Source: Pseudomonas alkylphenolica
Lineage (GTDB): Bacteria; Pseudomonadota; Gammaproteobacteria; Pseudomonadales; Pseudomonadaceae
NCBI RefSeq assembly: GCF_000746525.1
Contig: NZ_CP009048.1
Coordinates: 157,501 to 221,500 of the forward strand
Reading direction: 5' to 3'
Length of the DNA: 64,000 bases
How positions within the stretch are numbered: the stretch's first letter is position 1; each line of letters starts with the position of its first letter. A model generated the notes under the pieces. The model saw only the letters and a list, made by a program, of their open reading frames with translations, searched no databases and was not told the DNA's origin. This document shows positions 21,201 to 28,702 of this stretch, one piece after another. The translations under genes were made by a program, and so were the position numbers.

Positions 21201-22278
21201 GGTTTTCGAAGTTGCCGCCCGTGGCACCGGTGATGGTAGTGCTGACGCTGCTGCCATTGTTGTAGACGTCGTTCGGTGGCGTCTGGACATCGACGGTGCC
21301 GCTGGTCTGGCCCGCGCCGATGGTGATGGTGGTGCCGTTGGACAGGGTGACGGTCACCGGCGTCTGGGCCGGGTTGGTCAGGGTGGCGGTGTAGGTGATC
21401 ACGCCACCTTCGGTGATGCTTGGGTTCGCGCTCAGGGTGACCGTGGTGGTGTCGACGGTGTCGGTGATCTGGGTAACCGCCGGGGTGGTGTCCGGGGTGA
21501 TGATCAGGCCGGCGCCACCGCTGGTGCCGGTAATGGTCGCAGAAATCTCGCTGCCATCCACGTACACGGTGTCGTTTGGTGCAATGGTCACGCTGACGCT
21601 GCCGGTGGTCTGCCCGGCGCTGATGACGATGACCTGGCCGTTGGACAGGGTCACGGTCAGGTCAGTCAGAGGCGGCTGGCCCAACGTAGCGGTGTAGATG
21701 ATCACACCACCGGCCTCGGTGATCGACGGCGTGGCGGTCAGGGTCAGGCCGGATTCGCGCGTAGGCGTGGTGGTGTTCGCGTTGTTGGCATCGTCCAGGC
21801 CGCCCAGGTCCAGACGGTTGTCATCTGTGGCAAAACCGATAGGGGCAGTCGGGAAACCGATGGTCGGATCAACCGAGCCTGCCGTGGCATCCAGCATGAC
21901 GAAACTGTGGCCACCACCGGCAGCACCACCAGAGCCTGCAGCCGAAGGGCCGGCCGCAGTGGCTTCCAGTTCGGTGGTCGGGTCGGCACCAGCAGCAATA
22001 GCTTGTTGCAATTCTTCAACCGAAGGCGCGGCTTGCGCGGTGGCCGCCGAAAGGTCGGTGCTGCTGTCTGGCGCGTCAGCGCTCCATTGCGTATCGCGGC
22101 CCAGATCCAGCGTGCGGCCGTCGGCCAGCTCCAGGGTTACAGCGCCTGCCAGGCCGGTCAGCACCTGCTCGCCAGCAAGCAGGCGGTCACCTTCGATGAG
22201 GACGCGCCGAGCCCCTTCCGGGGATACGGCGATGACTTGACCAACAATGCTTTTGACGATGGCAACAACGCTGCTCAT
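12295..22278 (-). CDS. lapA: LapA giant RTX-type surface adhesin
   Basis: This 3327-residue type I secreted adhesin promotes irreversible attachment and biofilm. The N-terminal retention module (1-110) ends with the LapG site ELEATAAG; the Ala-Ala at 108-109 is the expected scissile position. Residues about 172-2310 are 21 tandem domains of about 100 residues; the last resembles a Calx-beta domain. Next come a cadherin-like segment, a PA14-like segment around 2430-2590, a von Willebrand A domain from about 2780 with MIDAS FIVDTSGSM, RTX nonapeptides (GGDGNDILFG type, about 3060-3220) and a C-terminal secretion signal. GGAGAG precedes the ATG. It is shorter than LapA of P. putida KT2440 (over 8,000 residues from memory). 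Confidence 0.96.
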   Translation of the reverse strand: MSSVVAIVKSIVGQVIAVSPEGARRVLIEGDRLLAGEQVLTGLAGAVTLELADGRTLDLGRDTQWSADAPDSSTDLSAATAQAAPSVEELQQAIAAGADPTTELEATAAGPSAAGSGGAAGGGHSFVMLDATAGSVDPTIGFPTAPIGFATDDNRLDLGGLDDANNANTTTPTRESGLTLTATPSITEAGGVIIYTATLGQPPLTDLTVTLSNGQVIVISAGQTTGSVSVTIAPNDTVYVDGSEISATITGTSGGAGLIITPDTTPAVTQITDTVDTTTVTLSANPSITEGGVITYTATLTNPAQTPVTVTLSNGTTITIGAGQTSGTVDVQTPPNDVYNNGSSVSTTITGATGGNFENLVPDPNPAVTTITDSLDNTGLSLTATGTVAEGGQIIYTATLTNPAGTPVTVTLSNGAVITIAAGQTEGSVSVAAPGDDVYIDAGSVGVTIDKADGGNFENLVVSEVPAVTEVTDTINTSTVTLTATPSVAEGGVVTYTASVTAPVTGSALVINLANGQQITIPVGQSSGSVEFVAPDNVHTTNPDLTNSITSTTGGNYEKLETTGNPVTTVTDGPDTEASTGLSLTATGNVEEGGQITYTATLTNPAGTAMTVTLSNGAVIEIKAGETSGTVTVDAPTDDVYLDADTVEATIESTDGGDFENLVVDTTPAVTDVADTYDTSTVKLTADVTTIGEGGVITYTATVSAPVTGTPLVITLANGQSITIPVNATSGTVQYTAPDNVHTSNLDLTNSITGTTGGNFEKLETSGETTITVTDSPDTQNETGLSLSATGNVEEGGQITYTATLTNKAGTDMTITLDNGAVIEIKAGETQGSVLFDAPTDDVYLDAGKVEATIESTDGGDFENLVVDTTPAVTDVADTYDTSTVKLTADVTTIGEGGVITYTATVSSPVTGTPLVITLANGQSITIPVNATSGTVQYTAPDNVHTSNLDLANSITGTSGGNFEKLETSGETTITVTDSPDTQNETGLSLTASKSVEEGGQITYTATLTNKAGTDMTITLDNGAVIEIKAGETQGSVLFDAPTDDVYLDAGKVEATIESTDGGDFENLVVDTTPAVTDVADTYDTSTVKLTADVTTIGEGGVITYTATVSAPVTGTPLVITLANGQSITIPVNATSGTVQYTAPDNVHTSNADLTNSITGTSGGNFEKLETSGETTVTVTDGPGTEDTTGLSLSATGNVEEGGQITYTATLTNPAGTAMTVTLSNGAVIEIKAGETSGTVTVDAPTDDVYLDADTVEATIESTDGGDFENLVVDSTPAVTDVADTYDTSTVKLTADVTTIGEGGVITYTATVSSPVTGTPLVITLANGQSITIPVNATSGTVQYTAPDNVHTSNADLTNSITGTTGGNFEKLETSGETTITVTDSPDTQNETGLSLSATGNVEEGGQITYTATLTHKAGTDMTITLDNGAVIEIKAGETQGSVLFDAPTDDVYLDAGKVEATIESTDGGDFENLVVDSTPAVTDVADTYDTSTVKLTADVTTIGEGGVITYTATVSSPVTGTPLVITLANGQSITIPVNATSGTVQYTAPDNVHTSNLDLSNSITGTTGGNYEKLETSGETTVTVTDVPGAEDTTSLKLTATELVEEGGQITYTATLTNPAGTAMTVTLSNGAVIEIKAGETSGTVTVDAPSDDVYLDADTVEATIESTDGGDFEKLDIDPSAAVTDVADTYDTSTVKLTADVTTIGEGGVITYTATVSSPVTGTPLVITLANGQSITIPVNATSGTVQYTAPDNVHTSNLDLTNSITGTSGGNFEKLETSGETTITVTDSPDTQNETGLSLSATGNVEEGGQITYTATLTNPAGTAMTVTLSNGAVIEIKAGETSGTVTVDAPTDDVYLDADTVEATIESTDGGDFENLVVDTTPAVTDVADTYDTSTVKLTADATTIGEGGVITYTATVSSPVTGTPLVITLANGQSITIPVNGTSGTVQYTAPDNVHTSNLDLTNSITGTTGGNFEKLETSGQTTITVTDSPDTQNETGLKLTATTSVDEGGKITYTATLTNKAGTDMTVSLDNGKSITIKAGETTGTVTIDAPGDDVYLDEGNVGAKITGTNGGDFESLVVDGSTAVTKVTDTIDTTTLKLTATPSVDEGGKITYTATLSNPAGTPVTVTLSNGKTIIIAADKTSGSITIDAPSDDVYIDAGDVSATITGANGGNFEKLEISDKPAVTHVADTTNTTTVGITGTTSVAEGESANYTLTLSSKAESDVTITLRYTGTAKDGSDFTGVTTVTIPKGSNTGTFSVPILRDGIAEGAESFNVQISSATGGNFENLVVGDNGSVTTTIVSNEAPVAAGGAVTGTEDTDLVLTWANFGITDADTPAANLGLTITKLPADGVLQYKDGDVWKTLTKADVDAAKTFSKADIDAGKLKFVPDHNESGINANGGNGVGDQKADYAQIQFKPTDGQGMGNESTLKVDITPVADAPSLIIGSNNVNSIGLVKETWNSLKGLGTNGNGITGDALKTVFDNAGNPNSSSTVTNAQSNGSVTGGSGSKTSGLIFLEAGKTYSFSGVGDDSLLITIGGKNVASATWGAGGGISGSFTPSISGYYTLDIYHANQSGPGSYDVNLSVNGGTPVDLSNSNIPMYPNVNELSNAGVTVGELHGDNGEGYYQGYKLNEGAENGTVKLVGISTGLTDTDGSEKLSIKLGGIPEGSILSDGAGHTVTVGKTEVDVTGWNLNGLSIKPPAYYHGQFDVTVTSTATEKANNDTASTPGKITVTVYPDTYLPANLTAENDSKTLGTENDIVVADVNGLHVVPGQDYNLAFIVDTSGSMEKSGVDAARKSLESVFKTLANSVNGAQSGTVNILLVDFSEKVNTTVSIDLADKDALKTLQKALDNLKAGGSTNYEDAFKTTANWFQNLKNAGSTGSNQTFFITDGEPNVYQRGEKTNPTFAYSDYTMDDALRDLKYKPGDVIRDYKVGDDNRISIDKSGYLTAEYRSGKYWYIDYNASGKLNAQGDGTFELSYAESGSYWAGVNAKEAFLLLANLSSVEAIGLNNGVNANALRPYDTDGKPQTNIDPSKLAEAILGHTEATKPGNDALAGGDGNDILFGDLVSFDGIAGNGVEAMQAYVAGKLGVNLGDVDGRVLHQYISEHVSEFDVSRANDGADTLLGGDGNDILFGQGGDDYLDGGKGNDILLGGSGKDTLIGGAGNDILVGGAGIDTLLGDEGNDILLGDEGNDILIGGKGDDVLTGGSGADTFVWKAGDTGKDIIKDFKPAEGDRLDLSDLLQGEKASTIDNFLKITTVNGESTLQVSSEGKLNAAGGLANADVTIKLEGVNWANTTINSLVSGADPTIKIDHSNS
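15345..21765 (-). repeat. Tandem repeat array inside lapA (about 21 units of 300 bp)
   Basis: The middle of lapA is built from about 100-codon units. Units 5 to 18 alternate between two types: A (begins TGLSLSATGNVEEGGQ, contains DDVYLDA) and B (begins TSTVKLTADVTTIGEGG, contains APDNVHTSN). They therefore form seven A-B pairs of about 600 bp, nearly identical in DNA. Outer units (1-4, 19-21) are more diverged. Near-identity in the centre and divergence at the ends is the pattern expected from unequal recombination. Long open frames on the plus strand through this region are antisense shadows. Confidence 0.93.
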
Positions 22279-22626
22279 TGGACTCTCCGAATACCCGTAT
22301 CAGTTGGCTTCCATGCCCAGTCGGCGCTGATTTGCCGCATTCCGATGGGTATGTATCAAATGTTATTTTGACGCAAAATCCGTCAAATATTTGTCTATAT
22401 TTTTTGGCTATTAACTTTATGCCAAACTATTGACCTTCCTGCCGCCATCCTAAACAATCAACACCGTAATGTCACATTGATATTTAAGCGGCTGCCACCC
22501 TTCCTACGTACGCTCGAGTACCCCTTCGGAAGTTTCCGACAGAACGTCAAGCTGGTTGCCATTTTCGAATGCAGCAACGTCCTTTTGCTGTGATCTGGGA
22601 CAAGAGGTCCCTAGGAAAAACGTCTC
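22279..22626. promoter_or_regulatory. Divergent lapA / lapE promoter region
   Basis: This 348-base AT-rich gap separates lapA (minus) from lapEBC (plus) and must hold both promoters. Two overlapping symmetrical elements are visible. One is TTTGACG (22367-22373) with CGTCAAA (22381-22387). The other is GTCAAATATTTGTC (22382-22395), with the perfect core CAAATATTTG. The second resembles the FleQ-type consensus as I remember it (GTCAATAAATTGAC). FleQ control of lapA is known in P. putida; binding here is inferred. Confidence 0.6.
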
Positions 22627-23964
22627 ATGCGCGCGTCATTGTTCACTGCTCTTCCTTTCGCTCTTGCTGCCAGTTTCGCTCAAGCACAAAGCCTGCCTGA
22701 AGCCATGCAAAAAGCCCTTGAGGTGCATCCGGAAATCCAGGCCGGGGTCAACAGCCGTATCGCGGCCGACTACCAACTGCGTGCTGCCAAGGGCGGCTAT
22801 CTGCCGAAGGTCGATGTGTTGGCAGGTTATGGCCGCGAAGGGACCGACAGTCCGAGCACGGGCAACCGTTGGGAAACCCTCAACCGTGGTGAATCCAGCC
22901 TGCGTCTGCGGCAAATGGTTTTTGACGGTTTTGCCACTTCCAGCGAAGTAGGGCGTCAACAAGCCACCGTTAACTCGCGCGCGTACTCCTTGCTTGGTGC
23001 CTCCGAGCGCACCGCGCTGACTGTCGCCCAGGTTTACCTGGACGTCCTCACCCGTCGCGAAATGGTGCGCCTGGCTGAAGACAACCTGCGCAGCCACGAA
23101 CGCATCTACGACCAGATCAAGCTGCGTACCGCCCGCGGCGTGGGGCGTCTGGCTGACCTCGATCAGGCCGAAGCGCGTCTGGCCCAGGCCCGTAACAACC
23201 TGATTACCGAGCAGACCAACCTGGCTGACGCCAAGACCAACTACCTGAGCGTGGTTGGCCAGATGCCGGACGAGCTGAGCGCTCCTGCGCCGTTTATCGA
23301 CCTGCTGCCAGCCAACCTCGACGAAGCCCGGCAACAGATGGTCGAAAGCAGCCCGATCCTGCGTTCGGCGGAGTCCGATATCGCGGCGGCGGAAAAACAA
23401 TACGAGGCGGCAAAGTCTACGTTCTATCCACGTTTCGATGCAGAACTCGGACGGACGGCCGATAACGATATCGATGGCATGAACGGCCACAACAACGAAT
23501 GGCAGGCTATGCTGCGTATGAGCTTCAACCTGTATAACGGTGGGAGCAACAAGGCCGATCTGGAATCCAAGTCGTACCAGACCAACCAGGCGCTGGACAT
23601 TCGTAACAATGCCTTGCGCCAGCTCAATGAAGAACTAGGCCTGGCATGGAATGCTATGGATAACGCCAACGCGCAATTGCCTATTGCCCAGCAATACGTC
23701 GACTACAGCAACAACGTGCGCAGCGCTTACCAGAAGCAATTCAGCCTGGGCGAGCGGACGTTGCTCGACTTGCTCGATAGTGAGAACGAGCTCTTCACCG
23801 CTCAGCGTCGCCTGGCCGAGGTGAAGAACAGCCAAGTGTTTACTCAGTATCGAATCAAGGCGACCATTGGCCAACTGCTCAAGAGCCAGGGCGTAGTTGC
23901 GCCGATGGCCTCCGTTGTGCAAAACGATATGAAACCGAAGGTCAGCCTGCCGGGCATGAACTGA
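22627..23964 (+). CDS. lapE: LapE, TolC-like outer-membrane channel for LapA export
   Basis: This 445-residue TolC-family protein is the outer-membrane exit duct of the LapA type I system and, by current models, the pore in which LapA is held. A signal peptide MRASLFTALPFALAASFAQA is followed by two repeats of the outer membrane efflux protein domain (about 25-220 and 235-425), with long coiled-coil helices such as DLDQAEARLAQARNNL and the TolC-type segment GERTLLDLLDSENELFTAQ near 378-396. AGGAAA precedes the ATG. It heads lapEBC, with 42 bases to lapB. Confidence 0.94.
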   Translation: MRASLFTALPFALAASFAQAQSLPEAMQKALEVHPEIQAGVNSRIAADYQLRAAKGGYLPKVDVLAGYGREGTDSPSTGNRWETLNRGESSLRLRQMVFDGFATSSEVGRQQATVNSRAYSLLGASERTALTVAQVYLDVLTRREMVRLAEDNLRSHERIYDQIKLRTARGVGRLADLDQAEARLAQARNNLITEQTNLADAKTNYLSVVGQMPDELSAPAPFIDLLPANLDEARQQMVESSPILRSAESDIAAAEKQYEAAKSTFYPRFDAELGRTADNDIDGMNGHNNEWQAMLRMSFNLYNGGSNKADLESKSYQTNQALDIRNNALRQLNEELGLAWNAMDNANAQLPIAQQYVDYSNNVRSAYQKQFSLGERTLLDLLDSENELFTAQRRLAEVKNSQVFTQYRIKATIGQLLKSQGVVAPMASVVQNDMKPKVSLPGMN

Positions 23965-24006
23965 GGTTCACCTTAATCTCCAACCGCAATCATCAAGAGA
24001 AACCGC

Positions 24007-26163
24007 GTGGAATCAGAAGTCAGTCGAGTCCAACTCAGCCATGATCCACGCAGTCAGCACGATGATCCGTTGCTGGACAGCCTGCTGTCCCTCTGCGTGT
24101 TGCACCAGAAGCCCGCCAGCCGGGCAATGCTGACCACCGGTCTGCCGTTGCCGGCCCAGCGCCTGAGCCCGGAGCTGCTGCCGCGTGCGGCGGCCCGTGC
24201 CGGTCTGCAGGGGCGTTTGTTGCAACGCAAGCTGGAGCAGATCCCGGGCATCGCCATGCCGGCGATGCTGCTGCTCAAGGACGGTCGCAGCACGGTGCTG
24301 CTCGGTTGGGAGAATGACGACACCGCGCGGCTGTTGCTCAGCGAGAGCGACGGCGGCGAGGTGCATGTCAGTCGCGAGGCGTTGCAGAGTGACTACAGCG
24401 GGCGGGTGTTCTTCGCCCAGCCGCAGCACAAGTTCGACGTCAACCACGGCAACCTGATTCCCCGCGCACGCTCGTGGTTCCGCGACACGCTCAAGCGCAG
24501 CCGCTGGCTGTACATCGATGCCATCGCCGCCAGCCTGGTGATCAACCTGATCGCCCTGGCCGCGCCGCTGTTCGTCATGAACGTCTACGACCGCGTGGTG
24601 CCCAACCAGGCGACCGCGACCCTGTGGGTGCTGGCTGTCGGTATCTGCGGCGCCTATATCTTCGACCTGATCCTCAAGGGCCTGCGCAGCCTGTGCCTTG
24701 ATCTTGCCGGGAAAAAGACCGACCTGATCATCTCCGCCACGCTGTTCGAGCGTATCGTCGGCATGGCGATGAAATACCGCCCGGCGCGGGTCGGCAGCTT
24801 TGCCCAGAACATTCACGAATTCCAGGGGCTGCGCGATTTCCTCGCCTCGCTGACCCTGACCAGCCTGATCGACCTGCCGTTTACCCTGCTGATCCTGCTG
24901 GTGATCGCCATCATCGGCGGCCATCTGGTGTGGATTCCGATCATTGCCTTCCCGCTCGCCCTGGGCATTGGCTACGCCCTGCAGAAGCCCCTGGTGGCGA
25001 CGCTGGAGCGGACCATGTCCCTGGCGTCCGAGCGCCAGTCGAGCCTGATCGAAACCCTGGCCGGTCTCGACGCGGTCAAGGTCAACAACGCCGAAAGCGA
25101 ACGCCAGTACATGTGGGAGCAGACCATCGGTACCCTCAGCCGCCTGGAGCTGCGGGTCAAGGTGCTGTCGGGCCTGGCGATGAACATCACCCTGCTGATC
25201 CAGCAACTGGCCGGTGTGGCGCTGATCTGTGCCGGTGTTTACCAGATCATTGCCGGCAACCTCAGCATGGGTGGCCTGATTGCCTGCTACATGCTCAGTG
25301 GCCGTGCCCTCGGCCCGCTGGCGCAGCTGTCCGGTTTGCTGACCCGCTACCAGCAGGCCAAGGTCACCATGGTTTCGACCGACCAGATGATGGAACTGCC
25401 GCAAGAGCGCAACTTCGAAGAGCGCCCGCTGAGCCGCCAGGTGCTGCAGGGTGCAATCGAGTTCCGCAACATTGATTTCACCTACCCGAACCAGCAGAAC
25501 CTGGCGCTCAAAGGCGTCAGCCTGAGCATCCGGCCGGGTGAGAAAATCGGCATCATCGGCCGAAGCGGCTCGGGTAAAAGCTCGCTGGCCAAGCTGATCG
25601 TTGGCCTGTACGAAGCCGACAGCGGCTCGCTGCTGGTCGATGGCGTGGACATCCGTCAGATCGACGTCAGTGAACTGCGCCACAACATCGGCTATGTGCC
25701 CCAGGATATCCAGCTGATGGCCGGCACCCTGCGTGACAACCTGGTCAGTGGTGCGCGTTACGTCGAGGACGAAATGGTCCTGCAGGCCGCAGAACTGTCA
25801 GGTGTCCATGAATTCGCCCGCTTGCATCCGCAGGGCTATGAACTGCAGGTCGGCGAGCGTGGCCAGAACCTCTCGGGCGGTCAGCGCCAGAACGTTGCCC
25901 TGGGCCGGGCGCTGTTGCTCAACCCACAGATCCTGCTGCTCGACGAGCCTACCAGCTCCATGGACAACACCGGCGAAGAGCGCCTCAAGCAGCGCCTGCA
26001 AGCCGTCATTGAAAGCAAGACCGTGGTCCTGGTCACCCACCGGGCATCGTTGTTGTCTCTGGTCGATCGCTTGATCGTCGTCGACCGCGGACAGATTGTT
26101 GCGGATGGCCCGAAAGCCGCCGTCATGGATGCGCTGAAGAAGGGGCAGATCAGTGTTGCATAA
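24007..26163 (+). CDS. lapB: LapB, type I secretion ATPase/permease
   Basis: This 718-residue inner-membrane ABC exporter powers LapA secretion. Residues 1-140 form a C39-like domain without the catalytic cysteine, so it docks substrate rather than cleaving it. A six-helix transmembrane domain covers about 160-450. The ATPase domain (about 475-715) has Walker A GRSGSGKSS, signature LSGGQRQ and Walker B ILLLDEPTSSMD. The start is GTG (MESEVS) at 24007 with a weak GAGAAA upstream. The 3' end overlaps lapC by 11 bases. Confidence 0.95.
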   Translation: MESEVSRVQLSHDPRSQHDDPLLDSLLSLCVLHQKPASRAMLTTGLPLPAQRLSPELLPRAAARAGLQGRLLQRKLEQIPGIAMPAMLLLKDGRSTVLLGWENDDTARLLLSESDGGEVHVSREALQSDYSGRVFFAQPQHKFDVNHGNLIPRARSWFRDTLKRSRWLYIDAIAASLVINLIALAAPLFVMNVYDRVVPNQATATLWVLAVGICGAYIFDLILKGLRSLCLDLAGKKTDLIISATLFERIVGMAMKYRPARVGSFAQNIHEFQGLRDFLASLTLTSLIDLPFTLLILLVIAIIGGHLVWIPIIAFPLALGIGYALQKPLVATLERTMSLASERQSSLIETLAGLDAVKVNNAESERQYMWEQTIGTLSRLELRVKVLSGLAMNITLLIQQLAGVALICAGVYQIIAGNLSMGGLIACYMLSGRALGPLAQLSGLLTRYQQAKVTMVSTDQMMELPQERNFEERPLSRQVLQGAIEFRNIDFTYPNQQNLALKGVSLSIRPGEKIGIIGRSGSGKSSLAKLIVGLYEADSGSLLVDGVDIRQIDVSELRHNIGYVPQDIQLMAGTLRDNLVSGARYVEDEMVLQAAELSGVHEFARLHPQGYELQVGERGQNLSGGQRQNVALGRALLLNPQILLLDEPTSSMDNTGEERLKQRLQAVIESKTVVLVTHRASLLSLVDRLIVVDRGQIVADGPKAAVMDALKKGQISVA

Positions 26164-27526
26164 GATCGATATGGGTCAGGTCAAGGACAGCCTGCGCAAG
26201 TACTTCAAAGGCTCCGAGTCGCTCAGCGGCCAGCCGCTGCCCGAGGTCAACAAGGCCCTCATCGAGGATGCGCCGCGCATCGTGCGCATGACCATCTGGG
26301 GCGTCATCGCGTTCTTCCTGTTCCTTGGAATATGGGCCAACTTCGCGATCATCGACGAAGTCACCCGGGGCGAGGGCAAGGCGATTCCGTCGTCCAAGCT
26401 GCAGAAAATCCAGAACCTGGAAGGCGGCATCGTTGCGCAGATCTTTGCCAAAGAAGGCCAGATCGTCGAAGCGGGCGACCCTTTGCTGCGTCTGGACGAT
26501 ACCCGTTTCGTCTCCAACGTCGGCGAGACCGAGGCGGATCGCCTGGCCATGGCCTTGCGTGTAGAGCGTCTGAGTGCCGAGGTCGAAGACCGTCCGCTGA
26601 AGATTGACGAAGAGATCCGCAAGGCAGCGCCAAGCCAGGCGGCCAACGAAGATTCCTTGTACCAGAGCCGTCGTCAGCAATTGCAGAGCGAAATTGGTGG
26701 CTTGCAGGAGCAACTGGTGCAGCGCCAGCAGGAACTGCGCGAGTTCAGCTCCAAGCAAGCCCAGTACCGCAACAGCCTGCAGTTGCTGCGTCAGGAAATC
26801 AGCATGTCCGAGCCGCTGGTGGCCCAGGGCGCAATCTCGCAGGTTGAAGTGCTGCGGCTCAAGCGTGCCGAAGTGGAAAACCGCGGTCAGCTCGATGCCA
26901 CCTCGCTGGCCATCCCGCGGGCCGAGTCGGCGATCAAGGAAGTCGAGCGCAAGATCGATGAGACCCGTGGCAAGTTTCGCAGCGATGCCCTCACTCAGCT
27001 CAACGAGGCGCGCACTGACCTGAGCAAGGCGCAAGCCACTGGCAAGGCCCTGGATGACCGGGTCAACCGGACCCTGGTTACCTCACCGGTGCGCGGTATC
27101 GTCAAGCAACTGCTGGTCAACACCGTCGGCGGTGTGATCCAGCCGGGCAGCGACCTGGTCGAAATCGTACCGCTGGATGACACCCTGCTGGTTGAAGCGC
27201 GTATCCGCCCGCAAGACATCGCTTTCCTGCATCCCGGCCAGGAAGCCATGGTCAAGTTCACTGCCTATGACTTCACCATCTATGGCGGCCTGAAAGCCAA
27301 GCTGGAGCAGATCGGCGCCGACACCATTACCGATGAAGACAACAACACCTTCTACGTGATCAAGCTGCGTACCGATCGCAGCCACCTGGGCACGGATGAA
27401 AACCCGTTGTTGATCATTCCGGGCATGGTCGCCTCGGTGGATATCATCACTGGCAAGAAGAGCGTGCTGAGCTACCTGCTCAAGCCGATCATTCGTGCCC
27501 GGGCTGAGGCGCTGCGCGAGCGTTAA
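26153..27526 (+). CDS. lapC: LapC, HlyD-family membrane fusion protein
   Basis: This 457-residue adaptor links LapB to LapE. It has a short cytoplasmic tail, one membrane helix (about 45-68), a biotinyl-lipoyl half (KIQNLEGGIVAQIFAKEGQ), long coiled-coil helices (about 130-300) and the HlyD C-terminal beta domain with the second lipoyl half (TSPVRGIVKQLLVNTVGG). The GTG start at 26153 has AAGGGG seven bases upstream, inside lapB; an internal ATG lies at 26171. A REP pair follows the stop. Confidence 0.94.
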   Translation: MLHKIDMGQVKDSLRKYFKGSESLSGQPLPEVNKALIEDAPRIVRMTIWGVIAFFLFLGIWANFAIIDEVTRGEGKAIPSSKLQKIQNLEGGIVAQIFAKEGQIVEAGDPLLRLDDTRFVSNVGETEADRLAMALRVERLSAEVEDRPLKIDEEIRKAAPSQAANEDSLYQSRRQQLQSEIGGLQEQLVQRQQELREFSSKQAQYRNSLQLLRQEISMSEPLVAQGAISQVEVLRLKRAEVENRGQLDATSLAIPRAESAIKEVERKIDETRGKFRSDALTQLNEARTDLSKAQATGKALDDRVNRTLVTSPVRGIVKQLLVNTVGGVIQPGSDLVEIVPLDDTLLVEARIRPQDIAFLHPGQEAMVKFTAYDFTIYGGLKAKLEQIGADTITDEDNNTFYVIKLRTDRSHLGTDENPLLIIPGMVASVDIITGKKSVLSYLLKPIIRARAEALRER

Positions 27527-27530
27527 CAGC

Positions 27531-27595
27531 ATCGCGGGGCAAGCCCGCTCCCACAGTGAGCACATGCCTCTGTGGGAGCGGGCTTGCCTCGCGAT
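27531..27595. repeat. REP pair (inverted) after lapC
   Basis: Two Pseudomonas REP sequences face each other: ATCGCGGGGCAAGCCCGCTC at 27531-27550 and its inverted copy ending GCTTGCCTCGCGAT at 27595. The second copy has one change (CCTCGCG for CCCCGCG). It lies directly after the lapC stop, a usual REP position, and may also act as an mRNA end or stabiliser. Confidence 0.9.
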
Positions 27596-27782
27596 GAGGT
27601 CCTGAAGACCACCATATGCTTATTCAATAAAGATATTTAAATTATCTCTCTTATGACTTTATAGTCACTTCCCTGCGTACCTGCCGACCAATCGGCGCGC
27701 CGCACGACCGAACCAACACGGAACCCCGTGAGTTTCTGATCGATGCGCGCACCTTTGGGCGCGCTCTGCGTGGGAGTGAATC
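27596..27782 (+). promoter_or_regulatory. AT-rich promoter region of the tauD-ssu-like operon
   Basis: The bases around 27615-27660 are strikingly AT-rich and include an imperfect symmetrical element AGATATTTAAATTATCT (27631-27647). In other bacteria such AT-rich regions before organosulfur genes bind CysB or Cbl, and I infer similar control. The tauD-like start at 27783 has GTGGGAG upstream. Confidence 0.45.
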
Positions 27783-28682
27783 ATGTCAGCGGCCTCCAGC
27801 GTCTTGTCACCTGTCGACAGCGCACAACAACAACGCTTCGAAATTCGTCCTTTCTCCGGTGCCGTCGGTGCCGAAATCATCGGCCTGGACCTGTCCCGTG
27901 CAGTCACCGCCGAAGACTTCGCCCGGATTCACCGCGCGCATCTCGACCATCATGTGCTGGTGTTTCGCGACCAGCACATCAGCCCCGAACAACAGATTGC
28001 CTTCAGCCGCCGCTTCGGTGTGCTGCAGATCCATGTGCTCAAACAGTTCCTGCTGGCCGGTCACCCGGAAATCCTCATCGTCTCCAACATTGTCGAGAAC
28101 GGCCAGAACATCGGTCTGGGCGATGCCGGCAAGTTCTGGCACTCGGACCTGTCGTACAAGGAACTGCCGAGCCTGGGCTCGATGCTGCATGCTCAGGAGC
28201 TGCCGAGCGAAGGCGGCGACACCCTGTTCGCCGACATGCACAAGGCCTGGGACGGCTTGCCTGAAGCCCTGCGCACTGCCGTGCAAGACCGTAGCGCGGC
28301 GCACTCCTACACCGCGCGCTACAGCGAAACAAAATTCGAAGGCAACTGGCGCCCGACGCTGACGGCCGAGCAACTGGCCCAGGTGCAGGAAGTGATTCAC
28401 CCGGTGGTGCGGACGCACCCGGAGAACGGCCGCAAGGCCCTGTTCGTCAGTGAAGGCTTTACCACCCGCATCGTTGGCCTGCCCGAAGACGAAAGCCGGC
28501 AGATCCTCGCCGAACTCTATGCCCACAGCGTGCTGGAACAGAACATCTACCGTCACCAGTGGCAGCCACGTGACCTGGTGTTCTGGGATAACCGCTCGCT
28601 GATCCACCTGGCCGCCGGCTGCCCCGCGCACCTGCGCCGCAAGCTGTACCGCACCACCATCCAGGGCGATGCCCCGTTCTGA
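27783..28682 (+). CDS. TauD/TfdA-family 2-oxoglutarate-dependent dioxygenase
   Basis: This 299-residue Fe(II)/2-oxoglutarate dioxygenase probably hydroxylates an organosulfur compound (alkylsulfonate or sulfate ester) so that sulfite or sulfate is released. The metal triad is visible: His and Asp in KFWHSDLSY (about 118-126), and the distal His in NRSLIHLAAG (about 261-270). The 2-oxoglutarate-binding Arg probably lies in AHLRRKLYRTT. It starts at 27783 (GGGAG upstream) and is followed by a complete SsuABC-like transporter on the same strand. No flavin reductase (SsuE) is nearby, so an SsuD-type route is not supported. Substrate unknown; TauD, AtsK and TfdA cannot be told apart by eye. Confidence 0.85.
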   Translation: MSAASSVLSPVDSAQQQRFEIRPFSGAVGAEIIGLDLSRAVTAEDFARIHRAHLDHHVLVFRDQHISPEQQIAFSRRFGVLQIHVLKQFLLAGHPEILIVSNIVENGQNIGLGDAGKFWHSDLSYKELPSLGSMLHAQELPSEGGDTLFADMHKAWDGLPEALRTAVQDRSAAHSYTARYSETKFEGNWRPTLTAEQLAQVQEVIHPVVRTHPENGRKALFVSEGFTTRIVGLPEDESRQILAELYAHSVLEQNIYRHQWQPRDLVFWDNRSLIHLAAGCPAHLRRKLYRTTIQGDAPF

Positions 28683-28702
28683 CACGTATCGAGGAGTACA
28701 GC

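Noticed and set aside
15085..22371. Two very long plus-strand open frames (about 840 and 1584 codons) opposite lapA
   Set aside because: They are antisense shadows of repetitive GC-rich lapA codons; their translation is a monotone of G/V/D/R repeats with no known domain, while the minus-strand frame has a full adhesin architecture.
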